A stretch of DNA of 64,000 nucleotides. It comes from Nonomuraea polychroma. Its GTDB lineage: Bacteria > Actinomycetota > Actinomycetes > Streptosporangiales > Streptosporangiaceae. Below, in pieces: positions 52,224-62,139 of this stretch. A model generated the notes under the pieces. That model did no database searches. It was not told the origin of the DNA and was given only the letters and a program-made list of their open reading frames with translations. The position numbers and the translations under genes are program-made. Location of the stretch: positions 806,001 through 870,000 of the forward strand of contig NZ_SAUN01000001.1 of NCBI RefSeq assembly GCF_004011505.1, read 5' to 3'. Positions within the stretch are counted from its first letter, which is position 1. Each line of letters begins with the position of its first letter.

Positions 52224-55200
52224 TCACGGAACGAGGACGGCAGGCACGGCGACGGGGCCGGGCAGCGGGTTGAGCACGTCCGCCTGGGACTGCCCGGCCG
52301 GCACGATGATGTCCATCGCCTTGGGCACGGTGCCGGGATCCACCCCGCACAGCGGATCCGTCCCGCCCTCGGCGCACACGCCGAACAGGTACGGCTGCGG
52401 CGTCGCGGCGAAGCCCCTGGCCTGGTCGGCGCTGAAACCGTCCTGCCCGGTCAGCACGACCGCGAACCGCCATCCCGGCCCTGGCGTGCCGAACGTGCTC
52501 TTGGGCAGCGCGACCGTGATCGTCCGCGTGGTCCCCGAAGCCCGGACCGCCGCGCCCGCCTGGGCCGCGCCGGCGGCCGTCACCCACACCGGTGCGGCGA
52601 AGCCCTGGACCTCCACCCGCTGCGTCCACGCGTCCTGCTCGGCGATGCGGTGGTTACGCTGCGGGAACGCCGCCTCGGTTGACCGCGTCGCCACGGCCGG
52701 GTCCTGGACGTACACGTCGAGCAGTTGCGCGCCCATCTGGTTGCCGAACGTGGGGGACAGGTCGCGGAGCTCCGCCCGCAGGTAGACGGTCGTCGCGTCC
52801 GTGATCACCTGGAACCTGCGCAGGTCGAACGCCCCGTCGTGGAAGTCGGCGGCCGTCGGGTACGCGTAGGTGCCCGGCCCGTCGTCGTCCCCTTCGGGAT
52901 CGGCCACGTCGAGCACGGTCGTGGCTCCCACGATGTCGCCGACCACCGTGCGCCGGGCGTGCCCGGTGCGGCCGTCCGCGGTGGTGGCGGTCACGGTGAG
53001 CACGACTTCGCCGAACGACACCGGCGCCTGGGCCGTGAACGCGCCGTCCGCCCCGGCGCGCGCCGAGACGATCCGGGTGGGGGCGCCGGTGTCGATGGGC
53101 GTGGCGGCGACGTCCACCCGCGCGCCGGGCGCCGTGGCGCCCTCGACGGTGACCGACGTGCCGGCCACCGCGGTCCCGTCGGCCGGGGCGGTCACGGTCA
53201 GCGGGGCGGCCTGCGGCATGCCGCGGTCGGCGTAGCGCTTGCGCACGACGGCGGGCTGCTCCACCGGGCGGGTGGAGCCGAGCGACAGGACGAGCCGGAG
53301 CGCCTGGGCCTGCGCCCAGGTGAGCGGGGACGCCGACCCGGCGGGACCGCCGTCGCGCATGCCGATCGAGGCGGTGGCCGGATCCGTGCCGTAGGGCGAG
53401 GCGGCCAGGTCGGGGTTCTCCCACGCCTGCTCGGGGATCAGCCCGGTGCCCGACGACATGTCGCGCATGGCCTTGAGCAGCGCCGCCGCGGTCGTCTGGT
53501 CACCGGTCTGGAGCGCCTGCTCGGCCCGCTCACCGGCCAGGACCGGCCACACGTGGCCCGAGCCGGTGTTGCCGGTCGGCCATGGTCTGCCCGACGGCGC
53601 GCAGGACGTCGGGTCGGGCTCGTAGCAGTCGCCGTACCCGTCCTCGGTGCCCTCGGTGTCGGAGCCGTAGCGGTACCAGCCGGGGCCGCTCGCCGTCGTG
53701 CGCTTGAGCACCCGGTCCACGACCGGCACGCTGGCCAGCACGTCGGGATCGCCGGGCGGCAGGATGCCGAGCCGGGTCAGCTCCAGGAACCCGGCGTCCA
53801 CGACCCGACGCTGATCTTCGGTCGGCCCGCCGTTGCCCAGGTTGTACGACACCGCCGCGTCCGGATTCCCGTTCCTGGACAACCTCAGGAAGTACCGGGA
53901 GGCGTACGGACCGGTGGTCGTGACCGTCCATTCCTTGACCGACCGCGCGAAATGATCGGCCGTGGCCCGATACAGCCTGGCCCGCGCCTGGCTGCCCTCC
54001 CTGGCCGCGAGCTCCCCGGCCGCGACCAGCGCGGCGATCTCGGCCGCGATCGTGGACGGCGAGTAGCCCGACTGCTCCTCCCACCGCTCCACGCCGAACG
54101 CCGGACCGTGCGACACCAGGAAGTCGGCCGCCGCCCGCACGTCGTCCCACACGCCGGTCAGGCCGGACTGGTAGGCCATCAGGATCGGGTACGCGGTCTC
54201 GTCCAGCTGGTCGCCGCCCGAGTCGGGCGCCAGCGCGCCGTTCAGCAGAGAGTTACGCGGCAGCCGCCCGTCCGGCAACTGCTGGCGTTCCAGCAGGAAC
54301 CGGGCAGTGTCCCGGGCCGTCGCCACGTCACCGGCGGCCAGGAAACCGGTGAACGCCTCGTACAGGTCGCGCGAGAACACCTCGCGGTAGGAGCCGAAGT
54401 ACACCGCCTTGCCGCCGACCAGGTCGCCCGCCGAAACCGCCTGCCCCCACGGGCTGGCCAATGACGCGACGACCGCGCCGGGGAACGTCTTGTCCTCACT
54501 GGCCTTCAGCACGTTGGCCGACAGCCGGTAGAGGTCCGCCTGCGCGGCCGGTGGCCGGCGCAGTCCGGCGTCGTAGGCCGCCCAGCCGCCCTCGTAGTGG
54601 GCGCGCGTCGCCGGGAACGGTCTGGCGGCGGCCTCGCCCGCGACCCGCAGCGCGGCGGCCCGGCTGCGGCCGAACCCCAGCGCGAACGTCACCTCGCCGG
54701 CCGCGTCGAGCGGCAGCCGCGCGGTGGCGACCACGTTGCCGTCCGGCGCCTCGGCGTACGGGGTCAGCGTGCGGGCCGCGTCCAGCTGGGCGGCGCCGTC
54801 ACTGGAGGTGCCCGCGTAGCCGACGCTCGCCTGCGGCAACCGCCGCTCGGCCCGCAGCGCCAGGTGGGTGGGCACCGCGTAGTCGCGGGCCGGGGCCGAG
54901 GTCTCGGTGTTCTCGTCCGCGATCACCGGCGCGCCGGTCGGCCCGTCGACGACGCCGCTGTCCGCGCCGCCGTTCGCCGGACCGCCGCCGCCGTTGCCGT
55001 TGACGCTCGCGTCCAGGCGCACGTACAGCCGCAACCCGGGCGGCTGCAGCCGGGTCCGCACGACGACGGCGTTCCTGCCGGGGTCGGTGAGGTAGGTGGT
55101 GGTCAGCCGGTAACGGCCGTTCTTGCTCGCAGAGGTGATCGTGCATGTCATGCCGGAGCGGTCGGTGGCCAGCTCGTACGTGGTGTCGCGGGCCTGGAGC

Positions 55201-55487
55201 TCGGTGAACGTGCTGCCGTCGGTCACCACGAACTGCATCGTCTCGACGTTGGTGTTGTCGATCGTCGGCTCGTACACGTCGGACAGGACGCCGCCCGCGA
55301 CCGTGTACCAGACCTTGGACGACCTGTTCGCGGCCGTGCCCACGCAGTCCTTGCGTGCCAAGCCGAAGTGTGACAGCGTCCCCGGCCCGCCCGGGGCGGG
55401 CGCGGCGGCCTGGACCGGATCGACGGGGACGGCGACCAGCGCGGCGGAGCAGACCAGGGCAAGGACGGACCGACGCATCGCGAGCAT
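52224..55487 (-). CDS. Secreted GH15 glucodextranase
   Basis: A 1087-residue secreted enzyme from ATG 55487 (GGGGAGCTGTC upstream; 55478 also possible). After the signal peptide comes the glucodextranase N-terminal beta-sandwich (~30-260), then the (alpha/alpha)6 barrel. Catalytic Glu candidates are in VERWEEQSGYSPS and SSGTGLIPEQAWEN. A Big-like domain (LTVTAPADGTAVAGTSVTVE) and a C-terminal glucodextranase domain (VADPEGDDDGPGTYAYPTAA) follow. It releases glucose from the non-reducing end of alpha-1,6/alpha-1,4 glucans outside the cell. Confidence 0.9.
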   Translation of the reverse strand: MLAMRRSVLALVCSAALVAVPVDPVQAAAPAPGGPGTLSHFGLARKDCVGTAANRSSKVWYTVAGGVLSDVYEPTIDNTNVETMQFVVTDGSTFTELQARDTTYELATDRSGMTCTITSASKNGRYRLTTTYLTDPGRNAVVVRTRLQPPGLRLYVRLDASVNGNGGGGPANGGADSGVVDGPTGAPVIADENTETSAPARDYAVPTHLALRAERRLPQASVGYAGTSSDGAAQLDAARTLTPYAEAPDGNVVATARLPLDAAGEVTFALGFGRSRAAALRVAGEAAARPFPATRAHYEGGWAAYDAGLRRPPAAQADLYRLSANVLKASEDKTFPGAVVASLASPWGQAVSAGDLVGGKAVYFGSYREVFSRDLYEAFTGFLAAGDVATARDTARFLLERQQLPDGRLPRNSLLNGALAPDSGGDQLDETAYPILMAYQSGLTGVWDDVRAAADFLVSHGPAFGVERWEEQSGYSPSTIAAEIAALVAAGELAAREGSQARARLYRATADHFARSVKEWTVTTTGPYASRYFLRLSRNGNPDAAVSYNLGNGGPTEDQRRVVDAGFLELTRLGILPPGDPDVLASVPVVDRVLKRTTASGPGWYRYGSDTEGTEDGYGDCYEPDPTSCAPSGRPWPTGNTGSGHVWPVLAGERAEQALQTGDQTTAAALLKAMRDMSSGTGLIPEQAWENPDLAASPYGTDPATASIGMRDGGPAGSASPLTWAQAQALRLVLSLGSTRPVEQPAVVRKRYADRGMPQAAPLTVTAPADGTAVAGTSVTVEGATAPGARVDVAATPIDTGAPTRIVSARAGADGAFTAQAPVSFGEVVLTVTATTADGRTGHARRTVVGDIVGATTVLDVADPEGDDDGPGTYAYPTAADFHDGAFDLRRFQVITDATTVYLRAELRDLSPTFGNQMGAQLLDVYVQDPAVATRSTEAAFPQRNHRIAEQDAWTQRVEVQGFAAPVWVTAAGAAQAGAAVRASGTTRTITVALPKSTFGTPGPGWRFAVVLTGQDGFSADQARGFAATPQPYLFGVCAEGGTDPLCGVDPGTVPKAMDIIVPAGQSQADVLNPLPGPVAVPAVLVP

Positions 55488-55612
55488 GACAGCTCCCCTC
55501 CGATCATCCCCGTACCGTCGAGGGAAGACCGGCGCCGCTCTTGTGTCAACCCTCCCAATGCGGGAAGAAAGTCCACCGGTGACCTATTTGTCAGGCACGG
55601 GAGGCATCAACG

Positions 55613-56788
55613 ATGCGGAACGGCCGGACCATCGCGACAACTCTGACCGCGGCGGTGCTCTTGATCTCCGGATGCACCTCCGGCGGGGGCACGTCGGCGC
55701 CGGGCAAGCCCGTGGAGCAAGGGTCGGTGGCCAAGCTGGCGTTCACGCCTGCCGACGGCACGAAGAAGGTGCCGCCGGACAGCGGGATCAGCGTCAAGGT
55801 CACCGACGGCAAGGTCACCAAGCTGACCGTCGCCGACGCCAAAGGACGCCAGGTACGCGGCTCGGTGGCCGCGGACGGAACGTGGCGTCCCCAGTGGGCG
55901 TTACGGCCGTCCACGACGTACACCGTCAGCGCCGAGGCGACGGGCACGGACGGCAAGCCGGTCGCGGCGCAGGCGAGATTCACCACGCTGAAGCCGAAAC
56001 GGGTGCTGGACAGCGGCATGTCGCCCCTGGACGGCGAGACGGTGGGCGTCGGGATGCCGGTGCAGTTGCTGCTGTCCCAGCCGATCACCGCCGAGCAGGA
56101 CCGGGCCAGGATCGAACGGGCCCTGGTGGTGCGTATGTCCGAGCCGGTCGAGGGCGCCTGGAGCTGGGTGAGCGACCGGGAGGTGCAGTTCAGGCCGCGC
56201 GAGTACTGGCCGGTCGGCGAGAAGGTCACGGTGGTGGCGCATCTGGCCGGGCTGCGCGCGAGTGGAGGGCTGTGGGGCACGAAGGACCGCAGCCTGACCT
56301 TCACCGTCGGGCCGTCGCACATCACCAAGGTCAGCAACGAGACCCATCGGGCGGTCGTGCGGGAGAACGGCAAGGTCGTCAGGACCATCCCGGTCAGCCT
56401 CGGCAAACCGGGCGACGACAGCTACTCCGGCACCATGATCGCCCAGGAGAAGGCCGCCGACATCGTCATGGACTCCGCCACCGTCGGCAAACCCGGCGAG
56501 TACCGCATCCGCACCAAATGGAATGTGCGGATGACCTACAGCGGCACCTTCTTCCACGCCGCGCCGTGGTCGACGGGGGCGCAGGGCAGCCGCAACGTCA
56601 GCCACGGCTGCGTGAACGCCAGCCCGGAGAACGCCCGCTGGTTCTACGAGTTCACCCAGCGCGGCGACATCATCGAGGTGACGGGAACGTCCAGGAAACT
56701 CCAGTTCGGCAACGGGCCGACCCCGTGGGCGAAGTCCTGGGAGGACTGGCTCGCGGGCAGCGCCTTGGGCAAACCGGTCAACGGCTGA
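55613..56788 (+). CDS. L,D-transpeptidase lipoprotein
   Basis: A 391-residue lipoprotein. Signal AVLLISGCTSGGG; two Ig-like domains (residues ~40-240); then a YkuD catalytic domain with the motif SHGCVNAS (catalytic Cys) and FFHAAPWST. It resembles mycobacterial LdtMt2-type enzymes that make 3-3 cross-links in peptidoglycan. It is divergent from the GH15 gene and stands alone. Confidence 0.92.
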   Translation: MRNGRTIATTLTAAVLLISGCTSGGGTSAPGKPVEQGSVAKLAFTPADGTKKVPPDSGISVKVTDGKVTKLTVADAKGRQVRGSVAADGTWRPQWALRPSTTYTVSAEATGTDGKPVAAQARFTTLKPKRVLDSGMSPLDGETVGVGMPVQLLLSQPITAEQDRARIERALVVRMSEPVEGAWSWVSDREVQFRPREYWPVGEKVTVVAHLAGLRASGGLWGTKDRSLTFTVGPSHITKVSNETHRAVVRENGKVVRTIPVSLGKPGDDSYSGTMIAQEKAADIVMDSATVGKPGEYRIRTKWNVRMTYSGTFFHAAPWSTGAQGSRNVSHGCVNASPENARWFYEFTQRGDIIEVTGTSRKLQFGNGPTPWAKSWEDWLAGSALGKPVNG

Positions 56789-56896
56789 CCGGGCGTGCGC
56801 GGCGGTGGCCCGAAGGACGCAGACTGGGTAGATATCGTCGCCGTGCACGGAAGGCGTTGAGGTATCGCGTTGCATGCTGACGGAAGCGGACGGGGG

Positions 56897-56974
56897 ATGG
56901 TCCGGCTTCCCGCCGTCCTGCTGTGGATGCTGGTCTGGCTGCTGAACGTCTACGAGTTCCTGCTGGCCTTCTGA
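56897..56974 (+). CDS. Possible 25-residue hydrophobic peptide
   Basis: ATG 56897 starts MVRLPAVLLWMLVWLL and stops at TGA 56972, giving a one-helix peptide that overlaps the 3' end of the response-regulator gene. An in-frame TTG at 56870 would add nine residues. The ribosome-binding site is poor. Coding status is uncertain. Confidence 0.2.
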   Translation: MVRLPAVLLWMLVWLLNVYEFLLAF

Positions 56975-57636
56975 CCATGCCCGCCGGGGACCACCAGCCC
57001 CGACTCGTACGCGAACACGACCAGCTGCGCCCGGTCACGCACGCCCAGCTTGGTCATGGACCTGCTCACATGGGTCTTGGCGGTGGCCTCGCTGATCACC
57101 AGGTGCGCGGCGATCTCCTCGTTCGACATGCCCCGTCCCACGAGGGACACGATCTCCCGCTCCCGCCCGGTCAGCCGGTCCGAACCCGGCACCGGTGCCG
57201 GTCGCGGCGGTGTGCTGACGTACTCCTCGATCAGGCGGCGCGTCACCGACGGCGACAGCAGCGCCTCGCCCCGGGCGGCCACCCGCACCGACTGCAGCAG
57301 GTCGCCCGGCTCGATGTCCTTGAGCAGGAACCCGCTGGCCCCCGCCCGGAGCGCGGCGAAGACGTACTCGTCGAGCGCGTAGTTGGTGAGGATCACCACC
57401 CGCACCCCATCCAGCTCCGGGTCCGCGCCGATCCTGCGGGTGGCCTGGATGCCGTCGAGCAGCGGCATCCGCACGTCCAGCAGCGCCACGTCCGGCAGCA
57501 GCCGCTTGGCCAGTTCCACGGCCCGCGCCCCGTCGCCCGCCTCGCCGACCACCGTGATGTCGTCGGTCAGCTCGAGCAGCGCCTTGAACCCGGCCCGGAT
57601 GAGCGGCTGGTCGTCGGCCAGCAGGACCCTGATCAC
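56950..57636 (-). CDS. NarL-family response regulator
   Basis: A 228-residue regulator. The receiver has the acidic pocket LLADDQPLIRAG and the phospho-Asp in VALLDVRMPLLDG; the LuxR-type DNA-binding domain reads LTGREREIVSLVGRGMSN and TAKTHVSRSMTKL. GTG 57636 overlaps the kinase stop by four bases. Confidence 0.92.
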   Translation of the reverse strand: MIRVLLADDQPLIRAGFKALLELTDDITVVGEAGDGARAVELAKRLLPDVALLDVRMPLLDGIQATRRIGADPELDGVRVVILTNYALDEYVFAALRAGASGFLLKDIEPGDLLQSVRVAARGEALLSPSVTRRLIEEYVSTPPRPAPVPGSDRLTGREREIVSLVGRGMSNEEIAAHLVISEATAKTHVSRSMTKLGVRDRAQLVVFAYESGLVVPGGHGQKASRNS

Positions 57637-58751
57637 GGCCGTACCGGAACGGGCAGCTCCGCGTGCACGCTGAAGCCGCCGCCCTCGCCCGGGCCGGCGG
57701 TGAGCGACCCGCCGGCGGCGACCGCGCGCTCCCGCATCCCGATCAACCCCATTCCTGGCCCGGCCGTGCCGGCCTCGCCGTCGTTGTCCACCCGCAGCGC
57801 GATCCCCGCCGGATCGTAGCCGACGGACACCGCGACCGCCGCCGCGCCCGCGTGCCGCAGCACGTTGGTCAGCGCCTCCTGCACGATCCGGTACGCGGCC
57901 CGGTCCACCTCGGGCGGCACCGTGTACGGGGTGCCGGTGACGGTGTAGGACACCCGCAGTCCCGCCCCCTCAGCCCTGGACACCAGCCGTGGCACCCCGG
58001 CGAGCCCGCCATCGGGTGCGGCCTGGCGCAGCACGCCCAGCGTGGCACGCAGCTCGTTCATGGCCTCGTGCCCTGACTCCTTGATCGCCGCCAGCGCCGC
58101 GCGGGCCCGCGCCGGGTCGCGTTCCAGCAGCTCCATGGCCACCGCGGCCTGCACGTTCACCACGGAGATGCTGTGCGTGAGCGAGTCGTGCAGCTCCTGG
58201 GCGATCCACAGCCGCTCCTCGCCCGCCCGGCGCAGCGCCGCCTCCTCGCGGGTGCGCTCGGCCTCCTCCGCCCGTTCCTCCACGGCCCGCAGGTACGCCC
58301 GCCGGCTCTTCACTACTTCGCCGACCACCACCATCGCCACCAGCCAGCCGCTCAGCAGGTTCATCCCGCCGGCGGCCGCCGGGTCCTCCTCGGCCAGCGC
58401 CATGAGCCCGTAGACCGGCACGGCCAGCGCCACCGCGAGCCAGATCGCCTCTTTGCGGCGGCCGAGCGAGGCGAGGGTGTAGATCGAGGCCAGTGCGGGC
58501 TCGGCCGCGAACACGCCGGGATAGTGCGCGCTGTAGTAGGCGATCGCAGCGGCCACCGCGACCAGGCCGGCGGCCAGCGGAGCCGCGCGCCGCCAGGCCA
58601 GCGACACGGACGCGACGACGATCAGCGTGATGCCCACCCCGTCGAGCGGCCGCTCGTAGGGGCCGGTCCACGACAGGTTGCCGTACGTGCCTGCCGTGAT
58701 CGCCACCAGTGCGCCCGCCGCCATGAGCGCGTCGATCCTCCGGCTGTCCAT
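57633..58751 (-). CDS. Sensor histidine kinase, HisKA_3 type
   Basis: A 372-residue kinase starting at ATG 58751 (MDSRRIDALM). About five transmembrane helices precede the dimerisation-phosphotransfer helix IAQELHDSLTHSISVVNVQ, with the phospho-His in ELHDSLTH, and the ATPase domain with GMGLIGMRERA. It partners the NarL regulator downstream. Signal unknown. Confidence 0.92.
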   Translation of the reverse strand: MDSRRIDALMAAGALVAITAGTYGNLSWTGPYERPLDGVGITLIVVASVSLAWRRAAPLAAGLVAVAAAIAYYSAHYPGVFAAEPALASIYTLASLGRRKEAIWLAVALAVPVYGLMALAEEDPAAAGGMNLLSGWLVAMVVVGEVVKSRRAYLRAVEERAEEAERTREEAALRRAGEERLWIAQELHDSLTHSISVVNVQAAVAMELLERDPARARAALAAIKESGHEAMNELRATLGVLRQAAPDGGLAGVPRLVSRAEGAGLRVSYTVTGTPYTVPPEVDRAAYRIVQEALTNVLRHAGAAAVAVSVGYDPAGIALRVDNDGEAGTAGPGMGLIGMRERAVAAGGSLTAGPGEGGGFSVHAELPVPVRP

Positions 58752-58895
58752 GCCCACAAGGTAGGCCAGACCACGCGCACCCGACGTCATCCCCCTGGCG
58801 TACGTTCGCGGGCGCGGAGCAGGCATGTACCACCACGGGAGTACGTCCCGGTGCCCTCCGCCGGCCGACGCGATCTCCAGGCGTCAGGTCGCACG

Positions 58896-59288
58896 ATGGC
58901 GGCCATGACCTCATCGTGGATCGTCTGGTCGCTACGGGTGACGGCGACCGTGCACCTTGCCGGGGTGCTCGCGCAGGCGGAGCTGGCCGGGCTGTTCGTC
59001 ACCGGCGACGTCGACCTGCTGACCTGGCACAGGAACAACGCCGGGTTCACGCACAGCGCGTTGTACCTGCAGCTCGTGGCCGCGATCCTGCTGTGGCGGC
59101 CGGGCCGGGGGCCGCTGTGGCCCGCCCTGGTCAGCCTGGGCCTCGTGGCGGCCGAGACCGTGCAGGTCGCGGCGGGGCAGGATCGGGTCCTGGCGCTGCA
59201 CTTCCCGCTCGGGATGGCGATCTTCGGGCTGTCCGCCGTGTTCACCGTGTGGACCTGGCGCGCCGGCCGTCGTGTGAGCACGTCATGA
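58896..59288 (+). CDS. Four-helix membrane protein upstream of multicopper oxidase
   Basis: A 130-residue membrane protein, start ATG 58896 or 58905. Hydrophobic runs include AALYLQLVAAILLWR-like and FPLGMAIFGLSAVFTVW stretches. Its stop overlaps the start of the multicopper oxidase (ATGA), so the two were probably co-expressed. Confidence 0.65.
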   Translation: MAAMTSSWIVWSLRVTATVHLAGVLAQAELAGLFVTGDVDLLTWHRNNAGFTHSALYLQLVAAILLWRPGRGPLWPALVSLGLVAAETVQVAAGQDRVLALHFPLGMAIFGLSAVFTVWTWRAGRRVSTS

Positions 59289-60598
59289 GGGCCGTCTCGC
59301 GGCGGGCGTTCCTCGGCGTCCTGGGCGGGGCCGGGCTGGCCGCCGCCGGATGCGGAGCCCTCGCGGAGACCTCGGGGCAACTGCTCGCCAGCCGGCTGCC
59401 ACTGCCCCGGCCCTTCACCGTGCCGCTGCCCGTCCCCGATGTCGTCCGCCCGGCACGCCCGGGCCGTTACGAGGTGACGCAGCGCGTGGCCAGAGTCGAG
59501 ATCGTTCCCGGCACGACCACCGAGGTCTGGGGCTACGGCGGGACGTTCCCCGGACCCACCTTCGAACTGCGGTGCGGCGAGCCCGTCACCGTCGCCGTCC
59601 GCAACGAGCTGCCCGTGCCGACCTCCACTCACCTGCACGGCGGCGTCAACCCGCCGGACTCCGACGGCTACCCGGCCGACCTCGTGGTGCCCGCCGGCTA
59701 CGGCACAGGACACCACGGGAACGCCGCGGGACATGACGGGCACCAGCATGCGGAGACCCGCCACCACCTCGTGAAGGACTATCACTACCCGGTCGACCAG
59801 CCCGCCGCCACGCTCTGGTACCACGACCACCGGATGGACCACACCGCGCCGCAGGTGTGGCGCGGGCTGGCCGGGATGGCGCTGGTGCGGGACGCGGAGG
59901 AGGACGCGCTGCCGCTGCCGCGTGACGAGCGCGAGCTGCCGCTGATGATCTGCGACCGGTCGTTCGACGAGGACGGCTCCTTTCGCTACCCGGACCTGCG
60001 CGCGGGCGGCCACTTCGGGAGCGACTACATGGAGGGCGTCGAGGGCGACGTGATCCTCGTCAACGGCGCGCCCTGGCCCGTGGCCGAGGTGACGGCAACC
60101 CGCTACCGATTGCGCCTGCTGAACGCCTCCAACGCCCGCCGCTACCGGCTCGCGCTCGTGCCCGGCGGCCGCTTCACCCAGGTCGGCAGTGACAGCGGCC
60201 TCCTGGCCGCGCCCGTGGCCCACGACACGATCCCGATCGCGCCGGGGGAGCGGTACGACGTGGTCGTGGACTTCGCCGCCTACCCGGCCGGCAGCCCGGT
60301 CACCCTCGTCAACACCCTGGCCGACGGCCCCGCCTGGGCACGGCCGAGATCTGGCGCCTCACCAGCGACTTCCACCATCCCGTGCACGTGCACCTGGCCC
60401 ACTTCCAGGTGCTCGCGCGCAACGGCCGGCCGCCGGCCGCCACCGACGGCGGTTGGAAGGACACGGTGGACGTGCGCCCGTACGAGGTCGTGGACGTGCT
60501 CGCCCGCTTCCACGGCTACCGGGGCCGCTACATGCTGCACTGCCACAACCTTGAAACACGAGGACATGGCGATGATGGCCGACTTCGACGTGATCTAG
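59285..60598 (+). pseudogene. Multicopper oxidase with internal deletion and frameshifts
   Basis: The first 350 codons encode a Tat-signal multicopper oxidase (SRRAFLGVLGGAGLAAAG, copper motifs THLHGGVNPP and LWYHDHRMDH). Near 60336 the frame switches to the +2 frame; the usual linking segment of about 80 residues before the C-terminal cupredoxin is lost. The new frame reads HPVHVHLAHFQVLARNG and YMLHCHNLE, both copper motifs, then a single extra A at 60554-60556 returns it to the original frame, giving HEDMAMMADF and stop at 60598. All copper ligands survive in DNA but not in one frame. Confidence 0.85.
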
Positions 60599-60641
60599 GT
60601 CGGGCAGGTCCGCATGTCGGGTACGGGAGAGCGGAGAAGGC

Positions 60642-60881
60642 TCAGGCGCTACGTCGCGCCGGGATGTCGATGGCCTGAGCCTCCCAGTTCGCGATCAGCT
60701 CTTCGTCGCGAGTGCGGTCGCCATCGAGGATTCCGGCGTTGATCGAGGTGGAAAGGTGCTCGTCATAGTCGCTGTCGCCGGGCCGTAGAGGCACGGCGCT
60801 GTCAGCGTGCCACCCCTCGGACAGATCAGCATGGAAAGGCACCAGCAGGGACTTGTCCTCCCTGAGGATCGCTGTCCACAT
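60642..60881 (-). CDS. Hypothetical 79-residue protein
   Basis: Reads MWTAILREDKSLLVPFHADL then a segment with DSDYDEHLSTSINAGILDGD. No family recognised. It might be the 3' part of a longer gene. Confidence 0.35.
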   Translation of the reverse strand: MWTAILREDKSLLVPFHADLSEGWHADSAVPLRPGDSDYDEHLSTSINAGILDGDRTRDEELIANWEAQAIDIPARRSA

Positions 60882-61200
60882 GGCCTATTTCGCCTTGATC
60901 GTTACGCCGCTGAGCGTCTGGTCAGGATGGTCCGGCACTGCCTACGCCGGCTCGACGTCGTCCGCGCTCCGGCCCAGAGACGCAGTGCACGAAGGCAGGC
61001 GACGTACGCCTCCCATGTCCTGACGCCGTCCGGCCGGGGAGGAGACGGGAGCGCACATCCTGTGTCACCGGCACCGCCTCGAAGTCTTGTCGCGCTTCGT
61101 ACGCCATCAATTACAGCAAGCCATACCCAGTGCCGTCAGGCGATCGCGATCGAAAGCCTGAGGCACCCGGCGGGACGTTGCACCGCCCGGGTAGGAAAGA
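60882..61200. other. Gene-poor spacer, no convincing feature
   Basis: About 320 bases without a convincing coding region, repeat or RNA. Short open frames are arginine-rich shadows. Nothing recognisable seen. Confidence 0.5.
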
Positions 61201-61226
61201 CTCTCATCGGACTTATCTGATGAGAG
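61201..61226. promoter_or_regulatory. Inverted repeat upstream of fumarylacetoacetase-family gene
   Basis: CTCTCATC (61201-61208) and GATGAGAG (61219-61226) are exact complements around a 10-nt spacer, 13 bp before the start codon. The core CATCGGACTTATCTGATG is also nearly symmetrical. Likely an operator of a GntR-type regulator or a leader hairpin. Confidence 0.5.
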
Positions 61227-61239
61227 TGAGGAGCAGGCC

Positions 61240-62106
61240 ATGCACATCGTACGGTTCGTCAGCCCCCTGACCGGCGCGGCCGCGGTCGGCGTCGACGACG
61301 GCGAACAGGTGGTGGAGCTGCCCGGGGTCACGACCGTCGGCGAGTTGCTGAGGCTGGGGTCCGGTGAGCTGCGGGAACGGTGCGCCGGGGCGGACGGGAC
61401 CCGGCATCCGTCGGGCTCGGTACGCAGGCTGGCGCCGGTGGACGGCCAGATGGAGGTCTGGGCGGCGGGCGTGACCTACCGGCGTTCGCGCGAGGCGCGG
61501 GTGCTGGAGAGCGAGCGGGCAGCCGACGTCTACGAGCTGGTCTACGACGCCGAGCGGCCCGAGCTGTTCTTCAAGTCGGTGGCGTGGAAGGTGAGCGGGG
61601 ACGGCGGGCGCATCGCGGTGCGGGCCGACTCGGAGATCGACGTGCCGGAGCCGGAGCTGGGCCTGGTGCTCAACGCGCTCGGCGAGATCGTCGGCTACAC
61701 GGTGGTCGACGATGTGAGCTCGCGGACCATCGAAGGGGTCAACCCGCTCTACCTGCCGCAGGCCAAGATCTACCTGGGCGCGTGCGCGGTGGGCCCGGCG
61801 ATCCGGCCCGCATGGGAGGTCGCGGATCCGTACGCGCTGGACATCACGCTCACCATCGGCAGGGCGGGGGAGACGGTGTGGGACGGCAAGGCCTCAACGT
61901 CGCAGCTGAACCGCCGCCTGGACGACCTGGCCGGCTACCTGTTCAGGGCCGACTCCTTCCCGGACGGCGCGGTGCTGGCCACCGGCACGTGCCTGGTCCC
62001 CGACCTGCCGTTCACGCTGCAGGACGGGGACACCGTGACCATCGGCATCTCCGAGATCGGCATCCTGACCACCATCGTGGTCAGAGGCCTGGAAGCGATG
62101 CGCTGA
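61240..62106 (+). CDS. Fumarylacetoacetate hydrolase-family enzyme
   Basis: A 288-residue protein from ATG 61240 with GAGGAG upstream. The metal-binding pattern ExxExE is in DVPEPELGLVL with VDDVSSRTIEG, and the C-terminal ISEIGILTTIV is typical. It could hydrate or cleave a 2-keto-3-deoxy acid, or hydrolyse an acylpyruvate. No operon partner is close. Confidence 0.85.
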   Translation: MHIVRFVSPLTGAAAVGVDDGEQVVELPGVTTVGELLRLGSGELRERCAGADGTRHPSGSVRRLAPVDGQMEVWAAGVTYRRSREARVLESERAADVYELVYDAERPELFFKSVAWKVSGDGGRIAVRADSEIDVPEPELGLVLNALGEIVGYTVVDDVSSRTIEGVNPLYLPQAKIYLGACAVGPAIRPAWEVADPYALDITLTIGRAGETVWDGKASTSQLNRRLDDLAGYLFRADSFPDGAVLATGTCLVPDLPFTLQDGDTVTIGISEIGILTTIVVRGLEAMR

Positions 62107-62139
62107 TCCGGCGTCCTCCGCGCCCAGCCCGCAAAGCTT

